Source: CAZUFB01 sp964619775
Lineage (GTDB): Bacteria > Actinomycetota > Coriobacteriia > Coriobacteriales > UMGS124
Reading direction: 5' to 3'
Length of the DNA stretch: 25,310 nt
NCBI GenBank assembly: GCA_964619775.1
Contig: CAZUFB010000025.1
Location: 1-25,310 of the forward strand
The notes under the pieces were generated by a model that made no database searches, was not told the DNA's origin, and saw only the letters and a list, made by a program, of their open reading frames with translations. Of the stretch, positions 11,826-19,799 are shown one piece after another (within the stretch, counting starts at the first letter, position 1; the number at the start of each line of letters is the position of its first letter). The translations under genes were made by a program, and so were the position numbers.

Positions 11826-12152
11826 ATGAGCGAACCCGTCACGCTGACCGCCCAGAACTTCGAGCAGGAGGTCGTAAAGTCGGACACGCCTGTGCTCGTC
11901 GACTTCTTCGCAACCTGGTGCGGCCCCTGCCGCGCCCTGAGCCCCACCGTCGACGCCATCGCCGACGAGCGTTCGGGCCAGCTGAAGGTCTGCAAGTGCG
12001 ACATCGACCAGCAGCCCGACCTGGCCAACCGTTTCGGGGTCATGAGCGTCCCGACGCTCATCCTGTTCAAGGGCGGCCAGAGCGTCGAGACGATGGTGGG
12101 CGCGCAACCCAAGTCGCGCCTGCTCGCAGTCGTCGACCAGCACATCGGATAA
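11826..12152 (+). CDS. trxA: Thioredoxin
   Basis: This 108-aa dithiol oxidoreductase keeps cytoplasmic protein thiols reduced; it is itself reduced by thioredoxin reductase. The active site WCGPC has its cysteines at 32 and 35. VDFFATWCGPC follows the expected beta strand, and the cis-proline loop SVPTL is at about 75-79. Length is typical of a single-domain thioredoxin. Two further cysteines (56 and 58, VCKCD) are unusual and could form a regulatory disulfide. The ATG at 11826 has AAGGA 8 bases upstream; upstream in-frame readings are not conserved. No trxB is adjacent. It precedes the small gene at 12265, 112 bases away. Confidence 0.96.
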   Translation: MSEPVTLTAQNFEQEVVKSDTPVLVDFFATWCGPCRALSPTVDAIADERSGQLKVCKCDIDQQPDLANRFGVMSVPTLILFKGGQSVETMVGAQPKSRLLAVVDQHIG

Positions 12153-12264
12153 GCGCTCGGCGTCCCCTCGCCGCAACGTCGGCCGGTTGTGCGGGTGCGC
12201 GGCGTTCCGGCACGGGGCCGGCCCGTCTGAGACCGGCGCCATCACAAAGAAAGGACGGACCGGT

Positions 12265-12519
12265 ATGTGCACAAACGGAGTGAACACCAACCAGCTTTCG
12301 GCCACGATCGAGCAGATCGACGAGACCGTCGCCCTCGTCCGCCGCTGGACCCACCGCAGCTACCACCTCGCCTCCGACGGCCAGATGGAGCGCACCGCGG
12401 CCCAGCTCCAGAAGATCCAGGGGATGCTCGACGAGGTTCGTTCGGCACTCGACGAGGCGGGCGACCTTCTGGAGAAGGACGACGCCGAGCAGAGGGACGT
12501 CGCCGTCAAGCTGGTGTAA
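12265..12519 (+). CDS. Small helical protein of unknown function
   Basis: This 84-aa protein is not recognised. After a short polar start (MCTNGVNTNQ) it reads as almost continuous amphipathic helix, with QLSATIEQIDETVALVRRW then a second helix from about residue 38 (QMERTAAQLQKIQGMLDEV). It is probably a helical hairpin or a coiled-coil oligomer. It has no membrane segment and a single Cys at position 2. The ATG at 12265 has AAAGGA 9 bases upstream. It lies between trxA and nikR, and GC-rich hairpins separate it from nikR, so it may be its own unit. Codon use agrees with a true gene. No function is proposed. Confidence 0.75.
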   Translation: MCTNGVNTNQLSATIEQIDETVALVRRWTHRSYHLASDGQMERTAAQLQKIQGMLDEVRSALDEAGDLLEKDDAEQRDVAVKLV

Positions 12520-12552
12520 CCCCGAGCACGGCATGCAGCCTGTGCGGGGTTC

Positions 12553-12619
12553 GCGCTCCCGCCGGCGCAGCCTCGCCCGCGCGCCCGCTCTTCCGCCCCG
12601 GCGGGAGCGCGGGCGCTTT
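12553..12619 (+). terminator. GC-rich inverted repeats before nikR, terminator-like
   Basis: GCGCTCCCGCCGG (12553-12565) and CCGGCGGGAGCGC (12598-12610) form a perfect 13-bp inverted repeat. A competing hairpin uses GCGCCCGCTC (12581-12590) with GAGCGCGGGCGC (12605-12616), and is followed by TTTC. Just upstream, CCCC..GCACGGC and GCCTGTGCGGGG (12520-12549) fold into a third hairpin right after the stop of the small gene. The group probably ends that transcript or tunes entry into nikR. Confidence 0.5.
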
Positions 12620-12643
12620 CGCGTAGCGAAGGATTGGAGAGAC

Positions 12644-13072
12644 ATGGCGAGCGACCTGGCGCGCTTCAGCATCGCGATACCCGCGAAGCTCCTGGACGAG
12701 TTCGACGAGTACACCTCGCGGCGGGGTCTCCTGGTGAACCGCTCGGAAGCCATCCGCAACCTTATCCGCGACGCGCTGGTGGACGACGAGCTGCAGAACC
12801 CCGCCGCCGACATCGTGGGGTCAATCACCGTCATCTACGACCACCACACCCCCGACCTCACGCGCAAGATCGACGAGGTGGAGCACAACTATCCCGACGA
12901 GGTCGTCTCGTCGATGCACGTCCACCTCGACCATCACAGCTGCCTTGAGGTGATTGCCGTGAAGGGGACGGCCTACAAGGTCAACGAGCTGGCGAACTGC
13001 CTGCTCGGCATCAAAGGAATCCTGTACGGCAAGCTTACCGTGGCCGCGACCGCCGACCGGCTGGAGGGCTAG
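12644..13072 (+). CDS. nikR: Nickel-responsive regulator NikR
   Basis: NikR is a ribbon-helix-helix repressor that binds DNA when nickel occupies its ACT-like C-terminal domain. It usually controls nickel uptake or nickel enzymes. The 142-aa protein has the RHH part at about 1-45 (RFSIAIPAKLLDEFDEY, then NRSEAIRNLIRDAL). The metal-binding core has all four expected ligands, His81, His92, His94 and Cys100 (MHVHLDHHSC), with the spacing of E. coli NikR His76, His87, His89 and Cys95. The ATG at 12644 has GGAG 4 bases upstream. It heads the hyp genes: hypF starts 1 base after its stop, so NikR probably regulates its own operon. No GTATGA-N16-TCATAC operator was found upstream. Confidence 0.96.
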   Translation: MASDLARFSIAIPAKLLDEFDEYTSRRGLLVNRSEAIRNLIRDALVDDELQNPAADIVGSITVIYDHHTPDLTRKIDEVEHNYPDEVVSSMHVHLDHHSCLEVIAVKGTAYKVNELANCLLGIKGILYGKLTVAATADRLEG

Positions 13073-13073
13073 C

Positions 13074-15536
13074 ATGCCGCGCGTACACATCCACATCACG
13101 GGCATCGTCCAAGGCGTGGGCTACCGACCCTTCGTGTGGCGCTGCGCCACGGCGCTGGGCCTGGCCGGCTGGGTGCGCAACGCCGCCGACGGCGTCCACA
13201 TCGACGCCAAAGGCCCCCAGGAGGCGCTCGACTCGTTCGTGCTGACGCTCTCGACCCAGCAGCCCGCCGCCGCGCGCGTGGACACCGTCCATGTGGACCG
13301 CATGGCCGACGAGCACCTGCAGCCGGCGGGCCCCGCCGCGTCGGTGCGTGTGAGCGGCATGGTCGGCGACAGCGAGTTCCGCATCGTCGAAAGCGACGCC
13401 GACACCGAGCGTTCGACGCTGGTCTCCCCCGACATCGCGACGTGTGACGAGTGCGTCGATGAGCTGTTCGACCCCGAGAGCCGACGCTACCACTACCCGT
13501 TCGTCAACTGCACGAACTGCGGGCCGCGCTTCACCATCATCGACGAGCTGCCCTACGACCGCGCGAACACCTCGATGGCGGGGTTCAAGATGTGCCCCGA
13601 CTGCGCCCGCGAGTACGCCGACCCGGGCGACCGGCGCTTCCACGCACAACCCGACGCGTGCTTCGAGTGCGGGCCGCACCTGTCGTGGCGCACAGCCGAC
13701 GACCTGGGTCACGTCCTGTGGGGGCGCGACCGCGAGACGAGCGACCGCATCGTCGCGGAGGCGGCGAGGCTGCTGAGGGAAGGCGGGATCGTGGCCGTCA
13801 AGGGCCTGGGCGGGTTCCATCTGGCCTGCAGCGCCGTCGACGACGCGGCGGTACGGCGGTTGCGCGCGCGCAAGATGCGCCCCACCAAACCGCTCGCGGT
13901 GATGTTTGGGCGCTTCGACGAGATGCGCAAGGTCGTGCAGGTGGGCGACGCCGAACGCGCGCAGGTGATGAGCGCGCGGCGGCCCATCGTGCTTCTGCGC
14001 CGCAAGCCCGACGAGGAGGTGCCCGAGCGGCTGCGCATCGCCCCGTCGGTGGCGGGCGACCTGCCCGAGCTGGGCGCGATGCTGCCCTACACCCCGCTGC
14101 AGCACCTGCTGCTGCACGCCGCCGGCGTGCCGCTCGTCATGACGAGCGGCAACCTCTCCGACGAACCCATCGTCTGCGACGACCAGGTGGCCGTGTCGCG
14201 CCTCATCGACGTGGCCGACGCCTGGATCGGCAACGACCGCCCCATCCGCGCGCGCTACGACGACTCGGTGGTGCGCCTGATGGGCACCCAGCTGCAGACC
14301 GTGCGCCGCGCCCGCGGCCTGGCGCCGACCCCGGTGCGCCTTCCGCTGCCCCCGCAGGCGCTCGAAGGCGACCTGCCGACGGTGCTGGCCTGCGGCCCCG
14401 AGCAGAAGGCGACCTTCTGCATCGCCCGCGGCGACGCGGCCTTCGTCTCGCAGCACGTCGGCGACCTGGAAAACGCCGAGGCCTTCATCTCCTGGGGGGA
14501 GGCGCTGGAAAAGTACAAAGCCCTTTTCGGCCTCGAGCCCACGGCACTCGCCTGCGACCTGCACCCCGAGTACCTCAGCGCCAAATGGGCGCGCGAGTAC
14601 GCCGAGGCCGACGGGCTTCCCCTGACCGAGGTGCAGCACCATCACGCCCACATCGCCGCGACGCTGGCCGAGGCCGGCGAGTGGGGCAAGGTCGTGGGCG
14701 TGGCGCTGGACGGGACGGGTTACGGCACCGACGGGGCCCTGTGGGGCTGCGAGGTGCTGGTCTGCGACCAGGCGGACTTCGTGCGGGCGGCGCACCTCTC
14801 GTACTGGCCGCTGCCCGGCGGGGCGGCCGCCGTGCGCAAGCCGACCCGCAACGCCTACGCCCTGCTCGACGCCTGCGGCATGGGAGACGAACCGCTCGCG
14901 CGGCGCCTGCTGGACGGCATGGGCATCGAGGGGCCCGTCGTACGCCAGATGCTGCTGCGCGGGCTCAACTGCCCGCCGTGCGGCTCGGCGGGGCGGCTCT
15001 TCGACGCGGTCGCGGCGCTGCTGGGGCTGGTTGAGACCTCCGGCTACGAAGGCGAGCCGGCCTGCCTGCTCGAGGCGCAGGCCGTGCGCGCCCCCGAAGG
15101 CGAGGACGACGACGCGCGCTACCTGCTGGGGTTGCGACCCGCACGCACGGGAGAAAACCCCGGGGAGGGGGACGACTCGCTGGTGCTGGACCAGCGAACC
15201 ATGGTGCGTGCCGTGGTGGAGGACCTGGAAGCGGGCGTCGACGTGCGCAGGGTCGCCCGACGCTTCCACAACGGGTTCGCCGACGGCGTTGTTCGGGCGG
15301 CCGTGGGCGTAGCCCACGCCTCGGGCCTGACGACGGTGGCGCTGGGCGGCGGGGTCTTCGCCAACCGGCTCGTCACCCAGCGCGTCGCGCTCGGCCTTGC
15401 CCGAGCCGGGATGCGCGTGCTCGCGCCGAGCGCCCTGCCCCCCAACGACGGGGGCATCTCCTACGGGCAGGCGGCCGTGGCCCGCGCCCGCATGGCGCAG
15501 GTCCCGACTACCGGCAACGGGACGGGGGCCCGGTAG
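13074..15536 (+). CDS. hypF: Carbamoyltransferase HypF, [NiFe]-hydrogenase maturation
   Basis: HypF uses carbamoyl phosphate and ATP to carbamoylate the C-terminal Cys of HypE, the first step to the cyanide ligands of the hydrogenase iron. The 820-aa order is complete. An acylphosphatase domain has GVGYRPF with Arg and GWVRNAADG with Asn. The zinc-finger part has CDECVDEL, CTNCGPRF, MCPDCAREYA and CFECGP. A YrdC-like domain (about 220-410) shows GGIVAVKGLGGFHLAC and TSGNLSDEPI. The C-terminal Kae1-like domain has VQHHHAHIAATLAE near 521 and GVALDGTGYGTDGALWG near 545. The ATG at 13074 has GGAGGG 5 bases upstream, within the nikR end, so translation is probably coupled. The length is slightly above the usual 750-800 aa. 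A long antisense frame is spurious. Confidence 0.97.
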   Translation: MPRVHIHITGIVQGVGYRPFVWRCATALGLAGWVRNAADGVHIDAKGPQEALDSFVLTLSTQQPAAARVDTVHVDRMADEHLQPAGPAASVRVSGMVGDSEFRIVESDADTERSTLVSPDIATCDECVDELFDPESRRYHYPFVNCTNCGPRFTIIDELPYDRANTSMAGFKMCPDCAREYADPGDRRFHAQPDACFECGPHLSWRTADDLGHVLWGRDRETSDRIVAEAARLLREGGIVAVKGLGGFHLACSAVDDAAVRRLRARKMRPTKPLAVMFGRFDEMRKVVQVGDAERAQVMSARRPIVLLRRKPDEEVPERLRIAPSVAGDLPELGAMLPYTPLQHLLLHAAGVPLVMTSGNLSDEPIVCDDQVAVSRLIDVADAWIGNDRPIRARYDDSVVRLMGTQLQTVRRARGLAPTPVRLPLPPQALEGDLPTVLACGPEQKATFCIARGDAAFVSQHVGDLENAEAFISWGEALEKYKALFGLEPTALACDLHPEYLSAKWAREYAEADGLPLTEVQHHHAHIAATLAEAGEWGKVVGVALDGTGYGTDGALWGCEVLVCDQADFVRAAHLSYWPLPGGAAAVRKPTRNAYALLDACGMGDEPLARRLLDGMGIEGPVVRQMLLRGLNCPPCGSAGRLFDAVAALLGLVETSGYEGEPACLLEAQAVRAPEGEDDDARYLLGLRPARTGENPGEGDDSLVLDQRTMVRAVVEDLEAGVDVRRVARRFHNGFADGVVRAAVGVAHASGLTTVALGGGVFANRLVTQRVALGLARAGMRVLAPSALPPNDGGISYGQAAVARARMAQVPTTGNGTGAR

Positions 15537-15553
15537 GCCCTGCAAGAGGAATC

Positions 15554-15594
15554 GCCCGCCCGCACAGACCGGCCTCGCCGGACGCCCGGCGGGC
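15554..15594 (+). promoter_or_regulatory. Compound hairpin in the hypF-hypC spacer
   Basis: GCCCGCC (15554-15560) pairs with GGCGGGC (15588-15594), and inside it CCGGC (15569-15573) pairs with GCCGG (15577-15581). It is the only sizeable intergenic structure in the hyp operon (92 bases). There is no T-run, so an mRNA processing or level-setting role is more likely than termination. Confidence 0.4.
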
Positions 15595-15628
15595 AGGCGG
15601 ACGGACTGCTGTGAAAGGACGGCGGCAT

Positions 15629-15904
15629 ATGTGCCTTGCGGTACCTTCGAGGATTGTCTCCATCGACGAGACGGGCATGGCCCGGGTAAGCGTCATGGGC
15701 GTGGAGCGCAGCTGCTCGCTGCGTCTTACCCCCGACGCGCAGGTGGGCGACTACGTGCTCGTACACGCCGGCTTTGCCATCCAGCTCGTCGAAGAGCAGG
15801 ACGCCCGCGAAACGCTGGACCTGCTCGCCGAGCTGCCCGACCTGCTCGGCGACGAATTTGCCGGCGAGCTCGCGGCGGCCTCCGCGACCGCGCGTACCGA
15901 GTAG
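15629..15904 (+). CDS. hypC: Hydrogenase maturation chaperone HypC/HybG
   Basis: HypC works with HypD as the platform on which the Fe(CN)2CO group is built, then passes it to the hydrogenase large-subunit precursor. The 91-aa protein begins MCLAVPSRIVSI, with the essential Cys2 and the strictly kept CxAxP pattern. VGDYVLVHAGFAIQLVEEQDA is the conserved central motif. The ATG at 15629 was chosen because Cys2 must follow the initiator Met; AAAGGA lies about 10 bases upstream. An in-frame ATG at 15611 would bury the Cys and is rejected. hypD begins 15 bases after the stop. Confidence 0.96.
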   Translation: MCLAVPSRIVSIDETGMARVSVMGVERSCSLRLTPDAQVGDYVLVHAGFAIQLVEEQDARETLDLLAELPDLLGDEFAGELAAASATARTE

Positions 15905-15919
15905 CCAGGGAGGACGGCA

Positions 15920-17005
15920 GTGGTTGACTTCGCCTCCTTCCGCGACCCGGCGCTTGCCCGCAAACTGTTGGACGCCATCGAGCGCCTGTGCGCCGGCCAC
16001 AGCATGAACCTGATGGAAGTCTGCGGCACCCACACCGTGAGCATCGGGCGCTACGGGCTGCGCGGTGCGATGCCGGAGGGGCTGCGGCTGCTCTCGGGAC
16101 CGGGATGCCCGGTGTGCGTCACGAGCAACCACGACATCGACACCGCCATCGCGATGGCGCGCGTGCCGGGGGCCGTCGTGGCAACCTTCGGCGACATGGT
16201 GCGCGTGCCTGGCAGCTCGACGACCCTGGGTGCCGAGAGCGCCGCGGGCGCCGACGTGCGCGTGGTCTACTCCCCGCTCGATGCGCTGCAGATCGCCCGC
16301 CAAAACCCCGGTCGGCCCGTCATCTTCATCGGCGTGGGGTTTGAGACCACGACGCCCGTGGTGGGCGCAAGCATCCAGATGGCCGCCGAGGAGGGCCTCG
16401 CAAACTACTACGTGTTCGCCGCGCACAAGCGCACCGCGCCCGCGCTCGACGCCATCGCCGGCGACCCGGCGACGCAGGTGGACGGGTTCATCCTGCCCGG
16501 GCACGTCTCGACCATCACGGGGCTCGCCCCCTACCGCTTCCTCGCAGAGCGCCACAGGACGCCCGGCGTGGTGACTGGCTTCGAGCCGGTGGACATCCTA
16601 AACGGCATCGCCCGCCTGGCGACGATGGTCGACCGCGGCGAGCCCGCCATCGAAAACGCCTACGGGCGCGGTGTGCAGGATGCGGGCAACCCGGCGGCGC
16701 AGGGGGTCATCGACGAGGTGTTCGAACCCTGCGACGCCGTGTGGCGCGGGCTGGGGCTCATTCCCGCAAGCGGCCTGCGCATTCGCGAGAAGTACGCGGC
16801 CCACGACGCCCTGCGCGTGTTCGACCCGCCGGTGGAACCGGTGCGAGAGACCCCGGGATGCCGCTGCGGCGACGTGCTGCGCGGCGCCATCGCGCCCACG
16901 TCGTGCCCGCTGTTCGACCGCGCATGCAAGCCCGAGAACCCCGTGGGGCCCTGCATGGTCTCGAGCGAGGGCAGCTGCGCGGCGTACTGGCGCTATCAGG
17001 CGTAG
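15920..17005 (+). CDS. hypD: Hydrogenase maturation factor HypD
   Basis: HypD is an iron-sulfur scaffold that, with HypC, holds iron while the CN and CO ligands are added. The 361-aa protein has the three conserved redox and iron sites: MEVCGTHT (Cys35), GPGCPVCVT (Cys63 and Cys66) and GVGFETTTPV. The C-terminal [4Fe-4S] ligands are CRCGDVLRG, CPLFDRACKP and the later VGPCMVSSEGSCAAYW. The GTG at 15920 has GGGAGG 6-7 bases upstream and follows hypC by 15 bases. The length is normal (about 360-380 aa). No key residue is missing. Confidence 0.97.
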   Translation: MVDFASFRDPALARKLLDAIERLCAGHSMNLMEVCGTHTVSIGRYGLRGAMPEGLRLLSGPGCPVCVTSNHDIDTAIAMARVPGAVVATFGDMVRVPGSSTTLGAESAAGADVRVVYSPLDALQIARQNPGRPVIFIGVGFETTTPVVGASIQMAAEEGLANYYVFAAHKRTAPALDAIAGDPATQVDGFILPGHVSTITGLAPYRFLAERHRTPGVVTGFEPVDILNGIARLATMVDRGEPAIENAYGRGVQDAGNPAAQGVIDEVFEPCDAVWRGLGLIPASGLRIREKYAAHDALRVFDPPVEPVRETPGCRCGDVLRGAIAPTSCPLFDRACKPENPVGPCMVSSEGSCAAYWRYQA

Positions 17006-17068
17006 GCCGGCAAAGGGTTGCAGGATATTGCGGAAAGCATGCGGACGAGGGACAGTAAGGAGCGAGCC

Positions 17069-18094
17069 GTGGAGTTGAAGGACACCGAGGTGCGGCTGGG
17101 GCACGGGTCAGGCGGGGCCATGATGAAACGGCTCGTCGAAGGGCTGTTTCTCGAAGAGTTCGCCGACGAGGCGGCCCTGCCGGGCGACGACGCGGGCGTG
17201 GTGCCGCTCTGCGGCGGGCGCATCGCGATGAGCACCGACTCGTTCGTCGTGACCCCGCAGTTCTTCCCCGGCGGCAACATCGGACGGCTCGCCGTGTGCG
17301 GCACCGTGAACGACGTGGCCACCTCGGGCGCCGAGGTGAAGTACCTCTCCTGCGGCTTCGTGCTCGAAGAGGGCTATCCCATCGACCGCCTGCGCGAGAT
17401 CGTGCGCACGATGGCCGAGACCGCCGCCGAAGCCGGCGTGGCCATCGTGACCGGCGACACCAAGGTCGTGGAGCGCGGGCACGCCGACGGGGTGTTCATC
17501 AACACGGCCGGCGTGGGCCTGGTGCCCGAAGGGGTGCGGCTCAGCGGGCGCAACTGCCGTCCCGGCGACAAAGTGCTCGTGAGCGGCACGCTGGGAGACC
17601 ACGGCATCGCCATCGTCTCGCAGCGCGAAGGACTCGCCTTCCAGACGACGCTCGAGACCGACGCCGCCCCGCTCAACCGCATGGTCGCCGCCGTGCTCGC
17701 AGCCGCGCCGCACACCCGGTGTTTCCGCGACCCCACGCGCGGCGGCCTGGCGAGCACCCTCAACGAGTTCGCCGAGGCAAGCGGCGTCGAAATCTTGGCG
17801 GAAGAGGAGCTCGTGCCAGTGCGCGACGAGGTGCGCGGGGCCTGCGAGATGCTGGGTTACGACGTGTTCCAGGTGGCCAACGAGGGCAAGATGGTGGCCG
17901 TGGTGCCCGCCGACGAGGCCGACGCCGCCCTGGCCGCGATGCGCGCCGACCGCTACGGGGCGAACGCCGCCGTGATAGGCGAGGTCCGCGAGCCGGCCCG
18001 GGAAGGCGCACACCGCGTGCTGCTGCGCACCCCCTACGGCTCGACGCGCATCCTCGACATGCTCGTGGGCGAGCAGCTGCCGCGAATCTGCTGA
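17069..18094 (+). CDS. hypE: Hydrogenase maturation factor HypE
   Basis: HypE (PurM/SelD-like, 341 aa) receives the carbamoyl group from HypF on its last residue and dehydrates it with ATP to a thiocyanate, the CN donor. The protein ends in PRIC, with the essential C-terminal Cys341. It also has the N-terminal VRLGHGSGGAMM, the ATP-loop part LPGDDAGVVPL with AMSTDSFVV, GTVNDVATSGA, VTGDTKVVERG and DPTRGGLAS. The GTG at 17069 was chosen because AAGGAG lies 7 bases upstream and the protein starts right at the conserved part (MELKDTEVRLGHG). Upstream ATG (17040) or TTG (17018) would add unconserved residues. It is the last gene of the nikR-hyp operon. hypA and hypB are not present. Confidence 0.97.
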   Translation: MELKDTEVRLGHGSGGAMMKRLVEGLFLEEFADEAALPGDDAGVVPLCGGRIAMSTDSFVVTPQFFPGGNIGRLAVCGTVNDVATSGAEVKYLSCGFVLEEGYPIDRLREIVRTMAETAAEAGVAIVTGDTKVVERGHADGVFINTAGVGLVPEGVRLSGRNCRPGDKVLVSGTLGDHGIAIVSQREGLAFQTTLETDAAPLNRMVAAVLAAAPHTRCFRDPTRGGLASTLNEFAEASGVEILAEEELVPVRDEVRGACEMLGYDVFQVANEGKMVAVVPADEADAALAAMRADRYGANAAVIGEVREPAREGAHRVLLRTPYGSTRILDMLVGEQLPRIC

Positions 18095-18233
18095 GGAAAC
18101 GCCGGCCCGAGCGCCTTCAATCCGTCAGCGGCACGCGAAATCTGCTGGGGGGCGTGTCGGAACCGCAGGGGTGGACCTGTCCGTCGGACGGCAAAAGAGG
18201 TGCAAAAGCAGGCGGAAAATCGTAGAGGCGCTT

Positions 18234-18258
18234 CGGCCGCATGATCGCCCTGCGGCCG
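18234..18258. terminator. Hairpin between convergent hypE and ABC operon
   Basis: CGGCCGC (18234-18240) and GCGGCCG (18252-18258) lie just past the ABC ATPase stop and between the two convergent operons. A nearby CCGTC-G-GACGG palindrome is at 18181. T-tracts are poor on both strands, so the call is weak. The 170-base spacer holds no gene. Confidence 0.3.
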
Positions 18259-18264
18259 GGTCCG

Positions 18265-19068
18265 CTACTCGATGGCGATGGCCTCCGCCTGTTCGTCGGC
18301 AACCTCCATGGGGTGCAGGACGCGACGCAGGAAATCGCGCGTACGCTGCTCGCGGGGGTTGCCGAGAACCTGCGAGGCAGGCCCCTGCTCCACAATCGAC
18401 CCGTCCGCCATGAAGACGACCCGGTCGGCCACCTCTCGGGCAAAGGCGATCTCGTGGGTCACCACCACCATGGTGATGCCGGTTCGCGCGACCGCTTTTA
18501 TCACGGCGAGGACATCGCCCACCAACTCGGGGTCCAAGGCGCTTGTAGGTTCGTCGAACAGGAGAACCTCGGGGTCGAGAGCGAGGGCGCGGGCGATGCC
18601 CGCCCGCTGCTGCTGCCCGCCTGAGAGCTGGGACGGGTATGCGTCGCAACGCTCGGAAAGACCGACCTGGGAAAGAAGCTCCCGCGCTCGCCGCTCGGCC
18701 TGCGCCTTGCCGACGCCCCGGACGGCCACCATCCCCTCGGTGACGTTGCGGAGGATGGTCATGTTGTCGAACAAGGCGTAGTTCTGGAACACCATAGCGG
18801 TCTTGCGCCTCAGTTTGACGACGTCCTCCTTGGAGTGCCTCCCTGCGGCGAGCGTGAATCCCCCGATGCACACGGTGCCCTCGTCCGCCTCGTCGAGAAA
18901 GTTGATCGTACGCAAAAGCGTGGTCTTTCCGGAACCTGACGGCCCCAAAACCGCCACCACCTCGCCCTTCGAGACGGTCAGGTCGATACCCTTGAGCACA
19001 TGGTTCGCCCCGAAAGACTTCTTGATGCCCTTCAGCTCGAGAACGGGCGAGGATACGGGTTCCACCAT
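18265..19068 (-). CDS. Polar amino-acid ABC transporter, ATP-binding protein
   Basis: This cytoplasmic ATPase (267 aa) of the polar amino-acid uptake family (GlnQ/ArtP/TcyC type) powers the two permeases encoded just upstream. It has Walker A GPSGSGKT (42-49), the Q-loop in MVFQNYALF, the signature LSGGQQQ (148-154), Walker B LLFDEPTSALD (169 on) and the switch His205 in THEIAFA. The ATG at 19068 lies 5 bases after the permease stop; an in-frame start at 19101 would overlap the permease and is less likely. The substrate cannot be told from the ATPase alone. It is the last gene of the four-gene operon. Confidence 0.94.
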   Translation of the reverse strand: MVEPVSSPVLELKGIKKSFGANHVLKGIDLTVSKGEVVAVLGPSGSGKTTLLRTINFLDEADEGTVCIGGFTLAAGRHSKEDVVKLRRKTAMVFQNYALFDNMTILRNVTEGMVAVRGVGKAQAERRARELLSQVGLSERCDAYPSQLSGGQQQRAGIARALALDPEVLLFDEPTSALDPELVGDVLAVIKAVARTGITMVVVTHEIAFAREVADRVVFMADGSIVEQGPASQVLGNPREQRTRDFLRRVLHPMEVADEQAEAIAIE

Positions 19069-19073
19069 GGCGC

Positions 19074-19787
19074 CTACCCCTTTCTGACGGCCGCCCGCCA
19101 ACGCCCGGCGCGCAGCTCCAAGACATGGAAAACTCGGTTGATGACAAAACTCAGAACCTCGTAGACAACGGTCACCAGCAGATATGCCTCAAGGTAGGAG
19201 TAGGACATGTTCGCGGCAAGGACCCCGGCCGCGGTAATCTCCTGGACGCCGATAAGGTAGGCCAGGGAGGTGCCGTGAAGAAGGCCGACGAGCAGCCCCC
19301 CGAGGTTGGGAAGCGCGCTTACGACGGCCTGGGGAAGAACCACCCTTCTCATGGCCTGGCCGCCGGTCATGCCCACCGCAAGGGCAGCCTCGTATTGCGA
19401 GGGGCTCACCGCCAAGATGGAGCTCCGCAAGACCTCGCAGGAATAGGCTGTCTGGTTGAGCACGAAGGCAACCACGGCAAACGCCACAGACGGGACACGG
19501 GCGATATTCGCCTCGATCCCGACAGCCATCAAGGCGTTGTAGATAACGACGGGAAGGAAGTAGTACATGACATACAGCACGACCACTTCGGGCACCGACC
19601 TCATCATCGAGACGAACACGATGGCGAACTGGTTGAGAACAGGAACCTTCCCGATACGGCACCGGGCCAAGACAAAGCCCAGCATCCAGCCGACAGGCGC
19701 AGCTATGGCGACGATGAGCAGCGTGAGCGGCAGGGCGGCAATGACGCTGGGCAGCGCCTCGACGAAAAACGAGGGATCGAACACCAT
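19074..19787 (-). CDS. Polar amino-acid ABC transporter, permease
   Basis: This inner-membrane permease (237 aa) is of the His/Glu/Gln/Arg/opine family. About five hydrophobic helices are visible, including ALPLTLLIVAIAAPVGWMLG near residues 18-37 and VAFAVVAFVLNQTAY. The EAA loop that docks on the ATPase reads EAALAVGMTGGQAMRRVVLPQ (about 135-155). An N-terminal region with MRSVPEVVVLYVMYYFLP matches the family pattern RGTPxLVQLFxxYF. The ATG at 19787 has GGGAGG 6 bases upstream. It starts 12 bases after the previous permease stop and ends 5 bases before the ATPase start, so the genes are tightly co-transcribed. Confidence 0.93.
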   Translation of the reverse strand: MVFDPSFFVEALPSVIAALPLTLLIVAIAAPVGWMLGFVLARCRIGKVPVLNQFAIVFVSMMRSVPEVVVLYVMYYFLPVVIYNALMAVGIEANIARVPSVAFAVVAFVLNQTAYSCEVLRSSILAVSPSQYEAALAVGMTGGQAMRRVVLPQAVVSALPNLGGLLVGLLHGTSLAYLIGVQEITAAGVLAANMSYSYLEAYLLVTVVYEVLSFVINRVFHVLELRAGRWRAAVRKG

Positions 19788-19799
19788 CTCGGGCCTCCC

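Noticed and set aside
12153..12643. NikR operator of the E. coli type
   Set aside because: GTATGA-N16-TCATAC or a close variant is not present upstream of nikR or of the 84-aa gene.
13035..15545. 836-codon open frame antisense to hypF
   Set aside because: Arg-, His- and Val-rich mirror reading over a gene with all HypF domains; no motif of its own.
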